A DNA stretch of 64,000 bases from Chloroflexaceae bacterium (GTDB lineage Bacteria > Chloroflexota > Chloroflexia > Chloroflexales > Chloroflexaceae): contig JANWYD010000008.1 in the NCBI GenBank assembly GCA_025057155.1, positions 124,001 to 188,000 on the forward strand, written 5' to 3'. Shown here one piece after another: positions 9,264 to 18,810 of this stretch (the first letter of the stretch is position 1; each line of letters starts with the position of its first letter). The position numbers were made by a program, and so were the translations under genes. Below the pieces are notes generated by a model, which saw only the letters and a list, made by a program, of their open reading frames with translations, was not told the DNA's origin and searched no databases.

Positions 9264-10220
9264 TCAATCCGTAAACATTCCGCTCACCGACTCGCGAGTG
9301 TGGATGCGCCGGATGGCTTCGGCGAAGAGGGGCGCCACCGATACAACTTCGATCTTCGGTGAGAAGGTCACCGGCTGGGTCTCAATCGAGTCGGTAATGA
9401 AGAGCCGTTCGAGAGGACTGGCGTCAATACGCTCCACCGAGCCGGGCGTCAGCACGCCGTGGGTGACCATGGCGTAAACCTTGCGCGCGCCGCGCTCGAC
9501 CAGGCGTTTAGCTACCTCGGCCAGCGTTCCGCCGGAGATGGTGAAGTCGTCTACGATCAACGCGGTTTTGCCGGCCACATCGCCGATGATCTCCAGCACC
9601 TCGGCGTGTTCGTCGTGCCCCGCACGCTCCTTGTTGGCGATGGCCAGCGAGGTGCCGAGCGCATTGGCGTAGCGGCGCGCCGCCTTCACAAAGCCGGCGT
9701 CGGGCGAGACCACTACCAGATTGGGGAGGTGCAACTCGCGGATGCGTTCGACCAGCACGGGCATGGCGTACAGGTTGTCCACCGGCACATGGAAGAAGCC
9801 CTGGATCTGGGGCGCGTGCAGGTCCATCGTCACCACCCGGTCGCAGCCGGCTACTTCGATGCAGTCGGCGCAGACGCGGGCGCGGATGGAGACGCGCGGT
9901 TCGTCTTTCTTGTCGCCCTTGGCGTAGCTGAAGTAGGGAATAACCGCGGTGACCGAGGCGGCGCTGGCCCGGTTGAGGGCGTCAATCCAGAAGAGCAGTT
10001 CCATGAAGCTGTCGTTGGTGGGGAAGACCGTGCTCTGCACGACGTAGGCTTCGCGACCGCGGACGTTTTCGAGCACGCGCACGAAGGTGTTGCCTTCGGA
10101 GAAAGTGATCACTTCGCCTTTGCCCGGTGTGATCCCTAGACGGTCGCAGATCCTGGCAGTCAGGCGGCGGCTGCTGCTCCCTGCAAAAACGACCATCTCC
10201 CCATCAGTTACTGCATTCAT
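9264..10220 (-). CDS. prs: Ribose-phosphate pyrophosphokinase (PRPP synthetase)
   Basis: Makes phosphoribosyl pyrophosphate from ribose 5-phosphate and ATP for purine, pyrimidine, histidine and NAD synthesis. The 318 residues match the standard length. The PRPP synthetase signature VVTMDLHAPQIQGFF and the PRPP-binding loop TALIVDDFTISGGT are intact, as is the N-terminal SEGNTFVRVLENVRG region and PYFSYAKGDKKDEPR. Start ATG at 10218-10220. The gene is convergent with can. Confidence 0.96.
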   Translation of the reverse strand: MNAVTDGEMVVFAGSSSRRLTARICDRLGITPGKGEVITFSEGNTFVRVLENVRGREAYVVQSTVFPTNDSFMELLFWIDALNRASAASVTAVIPYFSYAKGDKKDEPRVSIRARVCADCIEVAGCDRVVTMDLHAPQIQGFFHVPVDNLYAMPVLVERIRELHLPNLVVVSPDAGFVKAARRYANALGTSLAIANKERAGHDEHAEVLEIIGDVAGKTALIVDDFTISGGTLAEVAKRLVERGARKVYAMVTHGVLTPGSVERIDASPLERLFITDSIETQPVTFSPKIEVVSVAPLFAEAIRRIHTRESVSGMFTD

Positions 10221-10378
10221 CGTTGCCTCGCGTCTCTACCGGCAGGTTGCGGGAACCAGTATAGCACGCGGGATGCGGAAGCGGTGGAGCATCGGGCCAT
10301 CAAGGCCCGCCGGGATCAATGACGTGATGCGCCGCGGCCATCATCGTCGCGGGTTATCGGGCCGCCACACCCCGCAAT

Positions 10379-11842
10379 CTAGAATCGCGTCATGCGCTCC
10401 CCCGCAGCGGTGATCGCGGACTCGCGCGCGTAGCGCAGAGGCAGCCAGACTCGCACCTCAGTCCCCTGGCCGGGCCGGGAGAGGATGGTCAGGCGCCCGT
10501 CGAGGGCGGCGGCCCGTTCGCGCATCTGCCGCAGGCCCAGACGGGCGCCGGGCAGTTCGCCCTGCGCGCCGGGGTCGAAGCCCACGCCGTCATCGCGCAC
10601 GACGATCTGCAGCCCGCCGTCCACCACGCGGAGGGCCACCACCACGTGGCGGGCATTGGCATGTTTGGCGGCATTGTTGAGGGCCTCCTGCACGAAGCGG
10701 AACGCGGCCAGTTCGAGGGCGTAGGGCAGATCGGGAGGCAGATCGCTCAACTCCAGTTCCAGATCCCAGTCCTGCTGATCAGCAAACTCGCTCACGAAGC
10801 GCCGCAGCGCCCCGGCGAAGCCGAGCTGGCTGAGTTCGATGGGGCGCAGGGCGAAAATGGCGCGGCGCAGTTCTTCGATCTGGCGGCGCAGGTTGGCCTT
10901 GAGCGCCTCGAACTCCTCGCGCAGGCGTTCCGGCTCCTGCTCCAGCCAGTCTTCCCACAGGGCGACCCGCATGCGCAGGAAGGCCAGGCTCTGGGCGACG
11001 CCATCGTGGAGATCGCGAGCGATGCGCGTGCGTTCAGCGGTAATGGCCTGTTCGAGGGCCACCAGGCTGGCGATCTCGCGGACCCGACGGCGGCTGCCCT
11101 GCACCGCCTCGGCGATCTCTCCGCCAACGGTGATCAGGAGCGAGGCGACCTCGGGCGCGAGGCTGCCGGAGGCGTCAGTAACCAGGCCGCTGGTGTCGCG
11201 CAGGTAGCACTCGATCCAGCCGACCGGCGCGGCTTCGCCTTCGGCAAGCGGCAGGATCAGGCCGCCACGCAGATCGGCAGGCATTGGTCCACGGGGCGTA
11301 AGTGTCTCAGGCTTCACAGGAGGCGGCTGGTCAGGCCGGAGGCCCACGGCGGAGCGGGCCGCGGCCAGTTGCTCTTCCGTCAACCCGCTGCTACGGGCAA
11401 TGAAGGCGCTGCCCTGCTCATCGTAGAGCATCACCGCCACGGCGCGCGCCCCGACCAGTTCGCCCGGCAGGGTGACCGCATAATCCAGCACCTCGTCGAG
11501 GGTGGCGCTGCTGGCGATGCGCTGGTTGAGCTCGTAGAGCACCTGGAGGCGCTGGTGGGCCAGTTGCAGCTCGTCGAGCATACGGCGCTCGGCGGTGCGG
11601 TAACGCCGCTCCTGGCCGGCGGCCCAGCTCAGCACGCCCCACACCGCGACCGCCGCCAGCACGCCCCAGAAGAGCGGGTCAAGGGCGCTGATGAGCGGCG
11701 TCGTCGGGCGCAGGCCGACCAGTGCCGTCTCTCCCAGGCGAGTGAGGGCGAAGATCAGCCCGATGATCGCCGCCAGGGGCCAGCGCACGCTGCGCAGCGC
11801 GGCGGCGATGTCGGGCGGATTCGGGGTTTTATCCACAGCCAT
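10379..11842 (-). CDS. Sensor histidine kinase, GAF + NarL-type (HisKA_3) kinase core
   Basis: About 487 residues. Two N-terminal transmembrane segments are followed by a linker, a GAF-like domain (LYELNQRIASSATLDEVLDYAV onwards), the dimerisation/phosphoacceptor motif RTRIARDLHDGVAQSLAF and an HATPase domain (QEALNNAAKHANA, DDGVGFDPGA, GLRQMRERA). This architecture belongs to the DesK/NarX-type kinases that pair with LuxR-type regulators; no response regulator is adjacent. I place the start at ATG 11842 because the longer frame to 11923 only translates an octamer repeat tract (Trp-Arg-Cys-Gly-Gly repeats). The signal sensed is unknown. Confidence 0.88.
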   Translation of the reverse strand: MAVDKTPNPPDIAAALRSVRWPLAAIIGLIFALTRLGETALVGLRPTTPLISALDPLFWGVLAAVAVWGVLSWAAGQERRYRTAERRMLDELQLAHQRLQVLYELNQRIASSATLDEVLDYAVTLPGELVGARAVAVMLYDEQGSAFIARSSGLTEEQLAAARSAVGLRPDQPPPVKPETLTPRGPMPADLRGGLILPLAEGEAAPVGWIECYLRDTSGLVTDASGSLAPEVASLLITVGGEIAEAVQGSRRRVREIASLVALEQAITAERTRIARDLHDGVAQSLAFLRMRVALWEDWLEQEPERLREEFEALKANLRRQIEELRRAIFALRPIELSQLGFAGALRRFVSEFADQQDWDLELELSDLPPDLPYALELAAFRFVQEALNNAAKHANARHVVVALRVVDGGLQIVVRDDGVGFDPGAQGELPGARLGLRQMRERAAALDGRLTILSRPGQGTEVRVWLPLRYARESAITAAGERMTRF

Positions 11843-11877
11843 AGGCGTTGTTGAGGACGGTTCCGTATACCATAGTT

Positions 11878-11925
11878 CTACACCTCCACACCTCCACGCC
11901 TCCACGCCTCCGCACCTCCACACCG
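11878..11925. repeat. CACCTCCA octamer tandem tract
   Basis: About five imperfect copies of CACCTCCA/CGCCTCCA. A tract of the same octamer in the opposite orientation lies at 37207-37247. Both are immediately upstream of minus-strand genes. Confidence 0.9.
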
Positions 11926-11929
11926 GCCT

Positions 11930-12853
11930 CTACATCACCCGCGCCAGGGCCTGCCAGTGGAGCGGCAGGGTCTGCTGAATGTGACGGTCGGCGGCGCGCC
12001 AGGTGTGCTCGCCATCGGGCAGGGCCGCGACAGGGGCGGCGTTTTCGATGCCCAGGCTCCGCAGGACCCGCACCAGGTATTCACCCCGGTAAAAGTTGGA
12101 CCCCCAGGGTTCCAGTTGCTCGGGGCCGTACTGGATGAGCCAGGTGATACGGCGCAGGGCGGCGCGATCGGCGCGCAGGAGGAGGCAGACCGGATTGTTG
12201 GCGCTGAGATGCTCCGGGTCGCGGGGCACGCCGAGGGCCGGGTCGAACATAGGTTGGGCGAAGAGCGTGTCGCTAAGGCGGGCGCTGGCCCCGGCATCGC
12301 TGGCATAGGGAAAGGACCCGTCGAAGGCGCCGACGCTGACGAACAGGTCGGGACGGAGGGCGGCGGCTTTGACCGCCATGTAGCCGCCCAGCGAAAACCC
12401 GGCAATGGCGCGCGCGGCGGGCAGGGTGCGCAGGCGTCCGTCAATCGCCGGCAGCAACTCCTCGAAGAAGAAACGCTGAAACAGACCATTGCCGAGGCCC
12501 GCCGTGCGCGGCGGAGCGCAGGCGGGGCAGCGAAAATCGGTAAGCAGACCGGGGATGCGATTATCGTCGCTGGCCAGTCCGGGCATGACCAGGATGAGCG
12601 GACCAACCGCGCCGCTGGCGCGCAGCCGCTCGTAGACATCAATCACCGTCGTCCCGCCACGACTGTGGTCCTCGTGGGGGTTGATCCACTCGCGCTCGTG
12701 GCCGCGGAGCAAAAAGAGCGCCGGAAAGCGGCGCCGGCGCTCCACGGCGTACTCCGGCGGCAGGTAGACGTAGCAGCGCTTCGTCACCCCCAGCAGGCGA
12801 CTGCGGAGGCGCACGAGCCGCGCGCGAGGATCAACAGCGTGCGTATCTGCCAT
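11930..12853 (-). CDS. Alpha/beta-hydrolase esterase (EsteraseD-like)
   Basis: About 307 residues from ATG 12853. The sequence shows the esterase-D pattern: KRCYVYLPPEYAVERRRRFPALFLLRGH near the start, ILVMPG in the middle, the nucleophile elbow AGFSLGGYMA and a late GEHTW segment that could carry the catalytic His. Such enzymes hydrolyse simple esters or S-formylglutathione-like thioesters; the substrate is not predictable. No signal peptide is evident. The longer frame to 12982 reads through low-complexity repeat DNA and was not used. It ends just before the octamer tract of the neighbouring kinase gene. Confidence 0.82.
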   Translation of the reverse strand: MADTHAVDPRARLVRLRSRLLGVTKRCYVYLPPEYAVERRRRFPALFLLRGHEREWINPHEDHSRGGTTVIDVYERLRASGAVGPLILVMPGLASDDNRIPGLLTDFRCPACAPPRTAGLGNGLFQRFFFEELLPAIDGRLRTLPAARAIAGFSLGGYMAVKAAALRPDLFVSVGAFDGSFPYASDAGASARLSDTLFAQPMFDPALGVPRDPEHLSANNPVCLLLRADRAALRRITWLIQYGPEQLEPWGSNFYRGEYLVRVLRSLGIENAAPVAALPDGEHTWRAADRHIQQTLPLHWQALARVM

Positions 12854-13001
12854 GGCGTTCCGCAGAGGTGTGGGGGAAAGCCGATTCCCTGCCTTCCACG
12901 CGGCGAGGGAACGCGCGCTACCCCGGCGGGCAGGAGAGCGTGCATTCCACGGGCGCCCTGAATCCATCCATCGTCCTCCCACCCTGGCGGGCGGGGTATG
13001 C

Positions 13002-13018
13002 GGAAACCTGGTTTCCCC
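13002..13018. repeat. Dispersed palindrome GGAAACCTGGTTTCCCC
   Basis: One copy of the palindromic family whose best member is at 15451-15481. Two more degenerate copies lie nearby, at about 12871-12890 and 13063-13082. The whole stretch 12854-13128 has no gene apart from these repeats. Confidence 0.8.
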
Positions 13019-13128
13019 ACCTGAACCAACCGGCGCCGGGGCGCGTGCCGCCGCCGGGGGCGGGGGTTGGGGGAAACCCCGGCTTGCCCGCTTTCCATAA
13101 GTCTAACACAACTCCATCAAAGAGCGCA

Positions 13129-13156
13129 TTGACGGCGGCCAGCGAAGCGATATAAT
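13129..13156 (+). promoter_or_regulatory. Sigma-70-type promoter of ssrA
   Basis: TTGACG (13129-13134), a 16-base spacer, then TATAAT (13151-13156). The predicted start is about ten bases before the mature tmRNA 5' end, leaving a short leader for RNase P. Confidence 0.85.
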
Positions 13157-13172
13157 ATGAGAGGTAATCCGC

Positions 13173-13541
13173 GGGGATGCTCTGGTATCGACAGGGAGTG
13201 AAGACCGTAGATTGCAGGCCGTGCCGCCCAGTCACGTTAAAGGGGCAAGGCAACAACTGCCAACACCAACAAGTGGGCTAAGGCTCCGGCCTACGCCCTC
13301 GCCGCGTAACAAACACACGGCGCGCCTCCGCCGGTTCGCTCGATGATCGGCGATCAGGCGTCAGCAAGTCGAGTGCTCCTCAGGTGACTACCTGCTAGCC
13401 TGGGGAAAAGATCAGCAGGTTTGCCCAGAGGCCGCCTTGCTCGTTGTGTGGCCGCGGGCGAGCGTAAACAACGAGCTAAGCCTGTAGCATATCTGCGGTT
13501 TAGCTTTCTGGACGGGGGTTCGACTCCCCCCATCTCCACCA
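13173..13541 (+). ncRNA. ssrA: Transfer-messenger RNA (tmRNA)
   Basis: Rescues stalled ribosomes and tags the incomplete protein. The 5' end GGGGATGCTCTGGTATCGACAG and the 3' end GGGGGTTCGACTCCCCCCATC... through CCACCA form the tRNA-like acceptor and T arm, with CCA encoded (13539-13541). The tag frame starts at GCC 13259 and runs to TAA at 13307-13309: ANTNKWAKAPAYALAA, ending in the ALAA protease signal. It is a one-piece tmRNA of about 369 bases with a strong promoter upstream and an intrinsic terminator downstream, so it is a single-gene transcript. Confidence 0.97.
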
Positions 13542-13544
13542 CAG

Positions 13545-13581
13545 ACAAAGCCCGGAGGTAATCCTCCGGGCTTTGTGTTTT
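13545..13581 (+). terminator. Intrinsic terminator of ssrA
   Basis: ACAAAGCCCGGAGG (13545-13558) pairs perfectly with CCTCCGGGCTTTGT (13563-13576) around TAAT and is followed by GTTTT. The stem has 14 base pairs. Confidence 0.93.
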
Positions 13582-13616
13582 GCACGGGGCAATCTGGAGG
13601 GTCGCCCCGCTGCTGT

Positions 13617-15347
13617 TCAGGCGTCACTCGTTTCCGCTTCGGTGTGCCAGCCATGGCCCAGACCGGCGCGGGTGGCCCAGTCGCCGAAGGGCTCGCCGGG
13701 GGAGCGCTCGACCCGCCAGCGGGTCAGCAGGGCGCCGATGAGATCGGGAAGTTCGGCAGCTCTGACCTCGGCGCGGTAGAGACGCGCCAGGCGCGTTCCG
13801 GCCGGGCATCCGCCCACGTAGACGTTGTACTTGCCAAGGCTGCGCCCGATGATGCCGATCTCGGCCGTGGGCGGGCGCGAGCAACTGTTAGGGCAGCCGC
13901 TCAGCCGGAGGTTGACCCGTTCTCCGCCGACGCCGCGAGCTTCGAGTTCGCCGAGGAGCGTGGGCAGGTAGCGCTCGGCCTCGGCCACGGCCAGGCCGCA
14001 GGTAGGCAGGGCCGGGCAGGCCAGGGCATGCCGGCGCAGAGTGGTGAGCTCGGCTTCGCCTTCGGCGGTCGCGAGACCATACTCGGCGATCAGCGCGGCG
14101 ACGGCGTCGCGCTGCGCGGGCGCGATGCGGGCCAGCACGAGGTTCTGTTGCGGGGTCAGGCGCACCTCGGCGCCGGTCAGTTCAATGATCGCCCGCAGCC
14201 CCGTGCGCACCCGCTGGCCCCCTTCGTCCTTGATCCGCCCGCTGGCTACCCAGACGCCCACCAGCCAGTTGCCATCGGCCTGCCGCTGCCAGCCCAGATG
14301 GTCATCGGCAGCGTAGGGGCCGACTTCGACCGGCGCCTCCAGGGGCCATCCCAGCCGCCGGGCCAGTTCTTCGCGGAACCAGGCCACGCCGCGTTCCTCC
14401 AGCACATACTTCAGGCGGGCATGCTTGCGGTTGGTCCGGTCTCCCTCGTCGCGGTAGATCGCGCTGGCGGCCTCAATGACCGCCAGGGCGCGCTCAGGCG
14501 GGAGGAAGCCGACCCGGTCGGCCAGGCGCGGGAAGGTCTCGACCTTGCCGTGGGTGCTCCCCAGGCCGCCCCCGGCCAGCAGGTTGAAGCCGCGCAGGGT
14601 TCCGCCCTCCTCCACCACGGCTTCGAGAGCCAGGTCGTGGGTGAACAGGTCCACGCAGTTGTCGTGGGGCAGGCCAATGGCCATTTTGTGCTTGCGGGGC
14701 ATGTAGGTCGGGCCGTAGAAGGACTCTTCGCGGTTGGGCGTGACCTTCACCCGCTTGCCGTCGGCGAGGACCTTTTCGCCATCGAGCCAGAGTTCGTAGT
14801 AGGCGGTGCTCTCGGGGAGGAAGCGGTCGTTGATGCGTTGGGCCACGGCCTGCAGGTCGTAGTGATGGCCGGGCAGCAGATCGGCCACCGGGCAGGTCAT
14901 CACATTGCGGGCCACATCGCCGCAGGCGGCGTAGGTGGTGATCAGGCGCTCGTTGAGGGCCTTGATCAGCGGCTTGAGGTTGGCCCGGCCCACGCCGTGA
15001 AACTGGAGCCCCTGGCGGGTCGTGATGCGTAGCGTGCCGTTGCCGTAGCGCGTCGCCAGTTCGTCGGCCAGCAGATACTGGGCGGCGGTCATCCGCCCGC
15101 CGGGGGCGCGGGTGCGGACCATGAACTGCCAGGCCCGATCCTGGCCGGCCCGTTTGCGCGCCTGGCGCTGATCGCGATCATCTTGCTGGTAACTGCCATG
15201 GGCCTTGAGCAGAATGGCGGCCTCTTCGCTCAGGTGATCCTGTTGGGAATGACGGATCTCCTCCAGCAGAATCCCGCCCAGGCCCGGATTGGCAATTTTG
15301 ATCTCCTCAACGTGTGACAGGGGCCGCGTCGGATCGGCGATACTCAT
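13617..15347 (-). CDS. sir: Assimilatory sulfite/nitrite reductase, siroheme-[4Fe-4S] hemoprotein
   Basis: Reduces sulfite to sulfide with six electrons, probably from ferredoxin. The 576 residues contain two ferredoxin-like Nir/Sir half-domains (for example RITTRQGLQFHGV near 108 and LTPQQNLVLARI near 395) and the four cysteines that bind the cubane and siroheme: ACPALPTCGLA (C-x5-C) and SGCPNSCSRPP (C-x3-C). It is the last gene of the minus-strand sulfur block, downstream of cysC. The block also carries the siroheme methyltransferase it needs. Nitrite reductase is the alternative reading, but the APS/PAPS genes in the same block make sulfite the likely substrate. Start ATG 15347. Confidence 0.93.
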   Translation of the reverse strand: MSIADPTRPLSHVEEIKIANPGLGGILLEEIRHSQQDHLSEEAAILLKAHGSYQQDDRDQRQARKRAGQDRAWQFMVRTRAPGGRMTAAQYLLADELATRYGNGTLRITTRQGLQFHGVGRANLKPLIKALNERLITTYAACGDVARNVMTCPVADLLPGHHYDLQAVAQRINDRFLPESTAYYELWLDGEKVLADGKRVKVTPNREESFYGPTYMPRKHKMAIGLPHDNCVDLFTHDLALEAVVEEGGTLRGFNLLAGGGLGSTHGKVETFPRLADRVGFLPPERALAVIEAASAIYRDEGDRTNRKHARLKYVLEERGVAWFREELARRLGWPLEAPVEVGPYAADDHLGWQRQADGNWLVGVWVASGRIKDEGGQRVRTGLRAIIELTGAEVRLTPQQNLVLARIAPAQRDAVAALIAEYGLATAEGEAELTTLRRHALACPALPTCGLAVAEAERYLPTLLGELEARGVGGERVNLRLSGCPNSCSRPPTAEIGIIGRSLGKYNVYVGGCPAGTRLARLYRAEVRAAELPDLIGALLTRWRVERSPGEPFGDWATRAGLGHGWHTEAETSDA

Positions 15348-15450
15348 CGGTCACTCCATTCACGAAAGCGGATAGTTGCGCGAGGGCGCGGCTCTCGCGG
15401 ACCCTCCTGTGGAGAGCCCCTGCGTTTCCTCGGCCCTCTCGGCGGGCAGA

Positions 15451-15481
15451 GGGGATGGGGAAACCTGGTTTCCCCATCCCC
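15451..15481. repeat. Perfect 31-base palindrome (best copy of the GGGGAAACC family)
   Basis: GGGGATGGGGAAACC (15451-15465), a single T, and the exact complement GGTTTCCCCATCCCC (15467-15481). It lies between sir and cysC in the same transcription direction, so the hairpin would form in the operon mRNA. It may act as an attenuator or stabiliser. Confidence 0.9.
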
Positions 15482-15490
15482 CTGCAACCC

Positions 15491-16042
15491 TTAGTCGGCG
15501 GCGAGCCGGCGGGCCGGCTGGAGATAGCCCAGCCGTTCCAGGGCGGCGAGGATGCGAGCGGCGCTGGCTTCGGGCGGCTCCTCGGCGCTGCGAATGGTCA
15601 CTTCAGGGTTCAGGGGCGGCTCGTAGGGGTCGCTGATTCCGGTGAACTGAGGGATCTCGCCGGCCAGGGCCTTGCGGTACAGTCCTTTCACGTCGCGGGC
15701 GATCGCCACTTCCAGCGGCACATCCACGAACACCTCGACGAAGCGCCCGATGCGCGCCCGCACCTCGTCGCGCGTGTCGCGGAAGGGCGAAATGGCGGCG
15801 GCAATCGCCACTACATCGTTGCGTGTCAGCACCTCGCACACCCAGCCGATGCGCCGGATGTTGGTGTCGCGGTCCTCGCGCGAGAAGCCGAGGCCTTTCG
15901 AGAGATGGGTGCGCACCACGTCGCCGTCGAGCACCTCGACCTTGTAGCCGCGGGCGCGCAACTCCGCCTCGACCAGATGCGCCAGGGTCGTTTTGCCGGC
16001 CCCGGAGAGGCCGGTGAACCAGAGGGTGAAGCCGATGGTCAT
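15491..16042 (-). CDS. cysC: Adenylyl-sulfate (APS) kinase
   Basis: Phosphorylates APS to PAPS. The 183 residues match the family length. The P-loop [13 protein letters not shown] near residue 8, [27 protein letters not shown] and the lid segment [27 protein letters not shown] are all intact. Its presence beside an iron-sulfur APS reductase (cysH) is notable, because that enzyme uses APS directly; PAPS may be made for sulfotransferases or both routes may operate. Start ATG 16042, about 80 bases after pstB. Confidence 0.95.
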   Translation of the reverse strand: MTIGFTLWFTGLSGAGKTTLAHLVEAELRARGYKVEVLDGDVVRTHLSKGLGFSREDRDTNIRRIGWVCEVLTRNDVVAIAAAISPFRDTRDEVRARIGRFVEVFVDVPLEVAIARDVKGLYRKALAGEIPQFTGISDPYEPPLNPEVTIRSAEEPPEASAARILAALERLGYLQPARRLAAD

Positions 16043-16120
16043 AGGGTTCCTTCCTTTGCGGGCGCCCGGCGGCCCCCGCGCTTCGCCGCGGGCGGGGCCG
16101 CGGGCAAGGCATACGGATCG

Positions 16121-16873
16121 TCAGCCAATCTCCCGGGCAAGATAGGCCCGGGTCAATGGGTTGCGCGGATGGTGGAAGACACGACTCGCTGGTCCATCCT
16201 CCACCACCTCGCCCAGCCACATGAAGACCACGTAGTCGGCCAGGCGCCGGGCCTGGTCAATATCGTGGGTGACCATCACCAGGGTGTAGCGCTCGCGCAG
16301 CGACGCGAGCAGGGTCTCGATGCCGCGGGCCGAGATGGGGTCGAGCGAGGCGGTTGACTCATCGCAGAGCAACACCTCGGGTTGCGCCGCCAGCGCCCGC
16401 GCCAGGCAGAGCCGCTGCTGCTGGCCCACCGAGAGGCGATGGGCCGGATCTTTCAGGCGGTGCTGCACCTCGTCCCAGAGGCGCGCCGCTTTAAGGCTGG
16501 AAGCCACAAGCTCGCCAAGCTCCTTGCGACCGGCCAGGCCGTGGAGGCGCGGGCCGTAGGCCACGTTGTCGTAGATTGACATCGGCAGCGGGAAGGGCTT
16601 CTGGGGCAGCATCCCCACCCGCGCGCGCACCTCGGTCACGTCTACGTCCGGGGCGTAGATGTCTTCGCCATTGATGAGGATCTGGCCGGTGACGCGCACC
16701 TGCTCGTTCAGGTCGAGCAGCCGGTTCATGCTCTTGAGCAGGGTGGACTTGCCGCACCCCGAGGGGCCGATGATCGCCGTGATCTGGCCCCCGGGCAGAT
16801 CGAGGCTGATCTCCCGCAGGGCGTGGTGGCCGCCATACCAGACATTCAGCTTATTGATCGTTATCGTCGGCAC
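16121..16873 (-). CDS. pstB: Phosphate-type (Pst) ABC transporter ATP-binding subunit
   Basis: 250 residues from GTG 16873, which has GAGGTG a few bases upstream; the frame extends to 16987 but the added part is not PstB-like. Walker [10 protein letters not shown] (36-44), the Q-loop [11 protein letters not shown], signature [16 protein letters not shown] and Walker [12 protein letters not shown] are all present, and the spacing is that of PstB. It energises the PstC/PstA permease encoded immediately upstream. Because the cassette is embedded among sulfate-assimilation genes the true cargo may be sulfate instead of phosphate. Confidence 0.9.
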   Translation of the reverse strand: MPTITINKLNVWYGGHHALREISLDLPGGQITAIIGPSGCGKSTLLKSMNRLLDLNEQVRVTGQILINGEDIYAPDVDVTEVRARVGMLPQKPFPLPMSIYDNVAYGPRLHGLAGRKELGELVASSLKAARLWDEVQHRLKDPAHRLSVGQQQRLCLARALAAQPEVLLCDESTASLDPISARGIETLLASLRERYTLVMVTHDIDQARRLADYVVFMWLGEVVEDGPASRVFHHPRNPLTRAYLAREIG

Positions 16874-16946
16874 CTGTACACCTCGTCGCACCGCGCGTCC
16901 GGCGCCTTCTCGAACCGAAGGGCGCAACCTTTCCCGACCCTCTATC

Positions 16947-17801
16947 CTAGCGAATAACATGCCGTCCAAAACGATGCAGCACCACATAGGCCAGCATCCC
17001 GAAGGTCAGCACGATGACGGTGAGCACGAGGGCCGCGGCGTAGGCGCGCTCCTGCACCTGCGGGAAGGGCGTGGCGAGCTGAAAGAAGATCGCCAGCGGC
17101 AGGGAGGCTGCCGGCTCAAACAGCGAGCGCGGCAGCGCGCTGGTGTAGCCCGCAGTGAACAGCACCGCGGCCCCGTCGCCGATCGCCCGCTCGAAGGCCA
17201 GAAACAGCCCGGCGAGCAGCCCGGGGATGGTCTGCCGCAACAGCATGACCGTCAGTTCCAGGCGAGTGGCGCCGACGGCCAGGGTGGCCTCGGTGAGTTC
17301 GGGCGGCGCCATGCGCACCACCTCGTCGAAGGTGCGGGCGAGGATGGGCAGGATCACCAGAGCGAGGGCCACGCTGCCGGCCAGCAGCGAGGTGCGCAGG
17401 CCGAACTGCAAGAGGATGGCCAGCACAAAGACGCCGAAGACGATGCTGGGCATGCCCCAGAGCACGTTGAGCGCCAGACGCACGATCGCGGCCAGGGCCG
17501 TGCCCCGCCCGTAGGTATTAATGTAAAGCACCACCGGCACGGCCACCAGCGCGGCCAGCGCCGTCGCTCCCAGGGCCAGGCAGAGCGATCCGAGGATGGC
17601 ATTGAGGATGCCGCCCTCGCCGCCGAGCAAGAAGTTGGCCGCCGGAGGCTGGCTGATCATCTCCCAACTGAGGGCCGCCGCGCCACGCAGCGTGATCGTC
17701 AGCAGGATCGAAGCCAGCCCGATCACCGCCAGAAGCAGAGAGAGGCGCATCAGCCACAGGAAGCAGAGGCCCTCAAGCCTGCGCAGTCGCTTGCGCGTCA
17801 T
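16947..17801 (-). CDS. pstA: Pst-type ABC transporter permease, PstA subunit
   Basis: 284 residues from ATG 17801, which overlaps the pstC stop as ATGA. Six transmembrane segments are visible, with the PstA permease motif region ([41 protein letters not shown]) forming the EAA coupling loop to PstB. It forms the membrane channel with PstC. The nested overlap with pstC and the short distance to pstB indicate one transcript. Confidence 0.92.
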   Translation of the reverse strand: MTRKRLRRLEGLCFLWLMRLSLLLAVIGLASILLTITLRGAAALSWEMISQPPAANFLLGGEGGILNAILGSLCLALGATALAALVAVPVVLYINTYGRGTALAAIVRLALNVLWGMPSIVFGVFVLAILLQFGLRTSLLAGSVALALVILPILARTFDEVVRMAPPELTEATLAVGATRLELTVMLLRQTIPGLLAGLFLAFERAIGDGAAVLFTAGYTSALPRSLFEPAASLPLAIFFQLATPFPQVQERAYAAALVLTVIVLTFGMLAYVVLHRFGRHVIR

Positions 17802-18790
17802 TGCCGGTCTCCTCTGGTGCGCGTCAGAAAGAGCCACGCCCCGATGTTGAAGCTCACGACCACCAGCAGCAGAGCCAGGGCCGCGCCCATCAGGGCGCCC
17901 TCGTAGAGCGGCGCCGACATCATCTCGCCGTAGTTGTTGGCGATCAGCCCCGACAGGGTATAGCCGGGGTCGAAAAGCGAGGCGGGCACGCGGGGCATGT
18001 TGCCAACCACCATCAGCACCGCCAGCGTCTCGCCGAAGGCCCGCGAGAAGCCGAGCACCACGGCGGCGCCGACCCCTGGCAGCCCGGCGCGCAACAGGAC
18101 GACCTTTGTCACCTCCCAGCGGGTGGCGCCCAGGGCGTGGAGCGCCTCGCGCAGTTCACGGGGCACGGCGCGCAGCACCTCCTCGGTAACGGCGACGATG
18201 ATAGGGAAGATCATCAGGCCGAGCACCATGCCGGCCGCCAGAATGCTGTAGCCTGAGGGGTTGGCGCCAGCGAAGAGGGGGAAGGCGCCACCCAGGAGGC
18301 GGTCAGCCCGGGGCGCCAGGTGGTCGCGCACCAGCGGCACGATCACCAGCACCCCCCACACCCCGTAGACTACCGGTGGAATGCCCGCCAGCAGGTCAGT
18401 GACCGGCTTGAAGGCCAGGCGCGTGCGGCTGGACATGTATTCGGCCAGGTAGACTCCGCTGAGGATGGCCGTGGGCACGGCGAGCAGCATGGCCACCAGG
18501 GTCACGGCGATGGTTCCGGCGATGAAGGGGGCCATGCCGAAGAGGCCGCGCAGCGGCTGCCAGGTGGTTGAGAAGAGCATGTCGGCAAGAGGGTGGCCGC
18601 GCAGGATGGGCAGGGCGCGGAGAAGCAGAACGCTGGCGATGGCGATCAGCAGGCCGATCAGCGACCAGGCCAGCGCGCCCATCACGCTCTGACCGATGCG
18701 ATCCTGAAGGCGGCGCAGGCGCTGGCGATGCGAAGCGGGACGGGTCGCCTCGCGCGTCGGCGCACGCTCGGTTCTCTGCGAAACATACAT
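17798..18790 (-). CDS. pstC: Pst-type ABC transporter permease, PstC subunit
   Basis: 330 residues with an N-terminal cytoplasmic segment rich in Arg, then six predicted membrane spans. PVTDLLAGIPPVVYGVWG and the EAA-loop VLRAVPRELREALHALGATRWEVTKVVLLRAGLPG are typical of PstC, as is GFSRAFGETLAVLMVVGN. It heterodimerises with PstA. Start ATG 18790, about 20 bases downstream of the pstS stop. Confidence 0.92.
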   Translation of the reverse strand: MYVSQRTERAPTREATRPASHRQRLRRLQDRIGQSVMGALAWSLIGLLIAIASVLLLRALPILRGHPLADMLFSTTWQPLRGLFGMAPFIAGTIAVTLVAMLLAVPTAILSGVYLAEYMSSRTRLAFKPVTDLLAGIPPVVYGVWGVLVIVPLVRDHLAPRADRLLGGAFPLFAGANPSGYSILAAGMVLGLMIFPIIVAVTEEVLRAVPRELREALHALGATRWEVTKVVLLRAGLPGVGAAVVLGFSRAFGETLAVLMVVGNMPRVPASLFDPGYTLSGLIANNYGEMMSAPLYEGALMGAALALLLVVVSFNIGAWLFLTRTRGDRQ

Positions 18791-18810
18791 CGGCTTTCCC
18801 TGTAGAGCAG

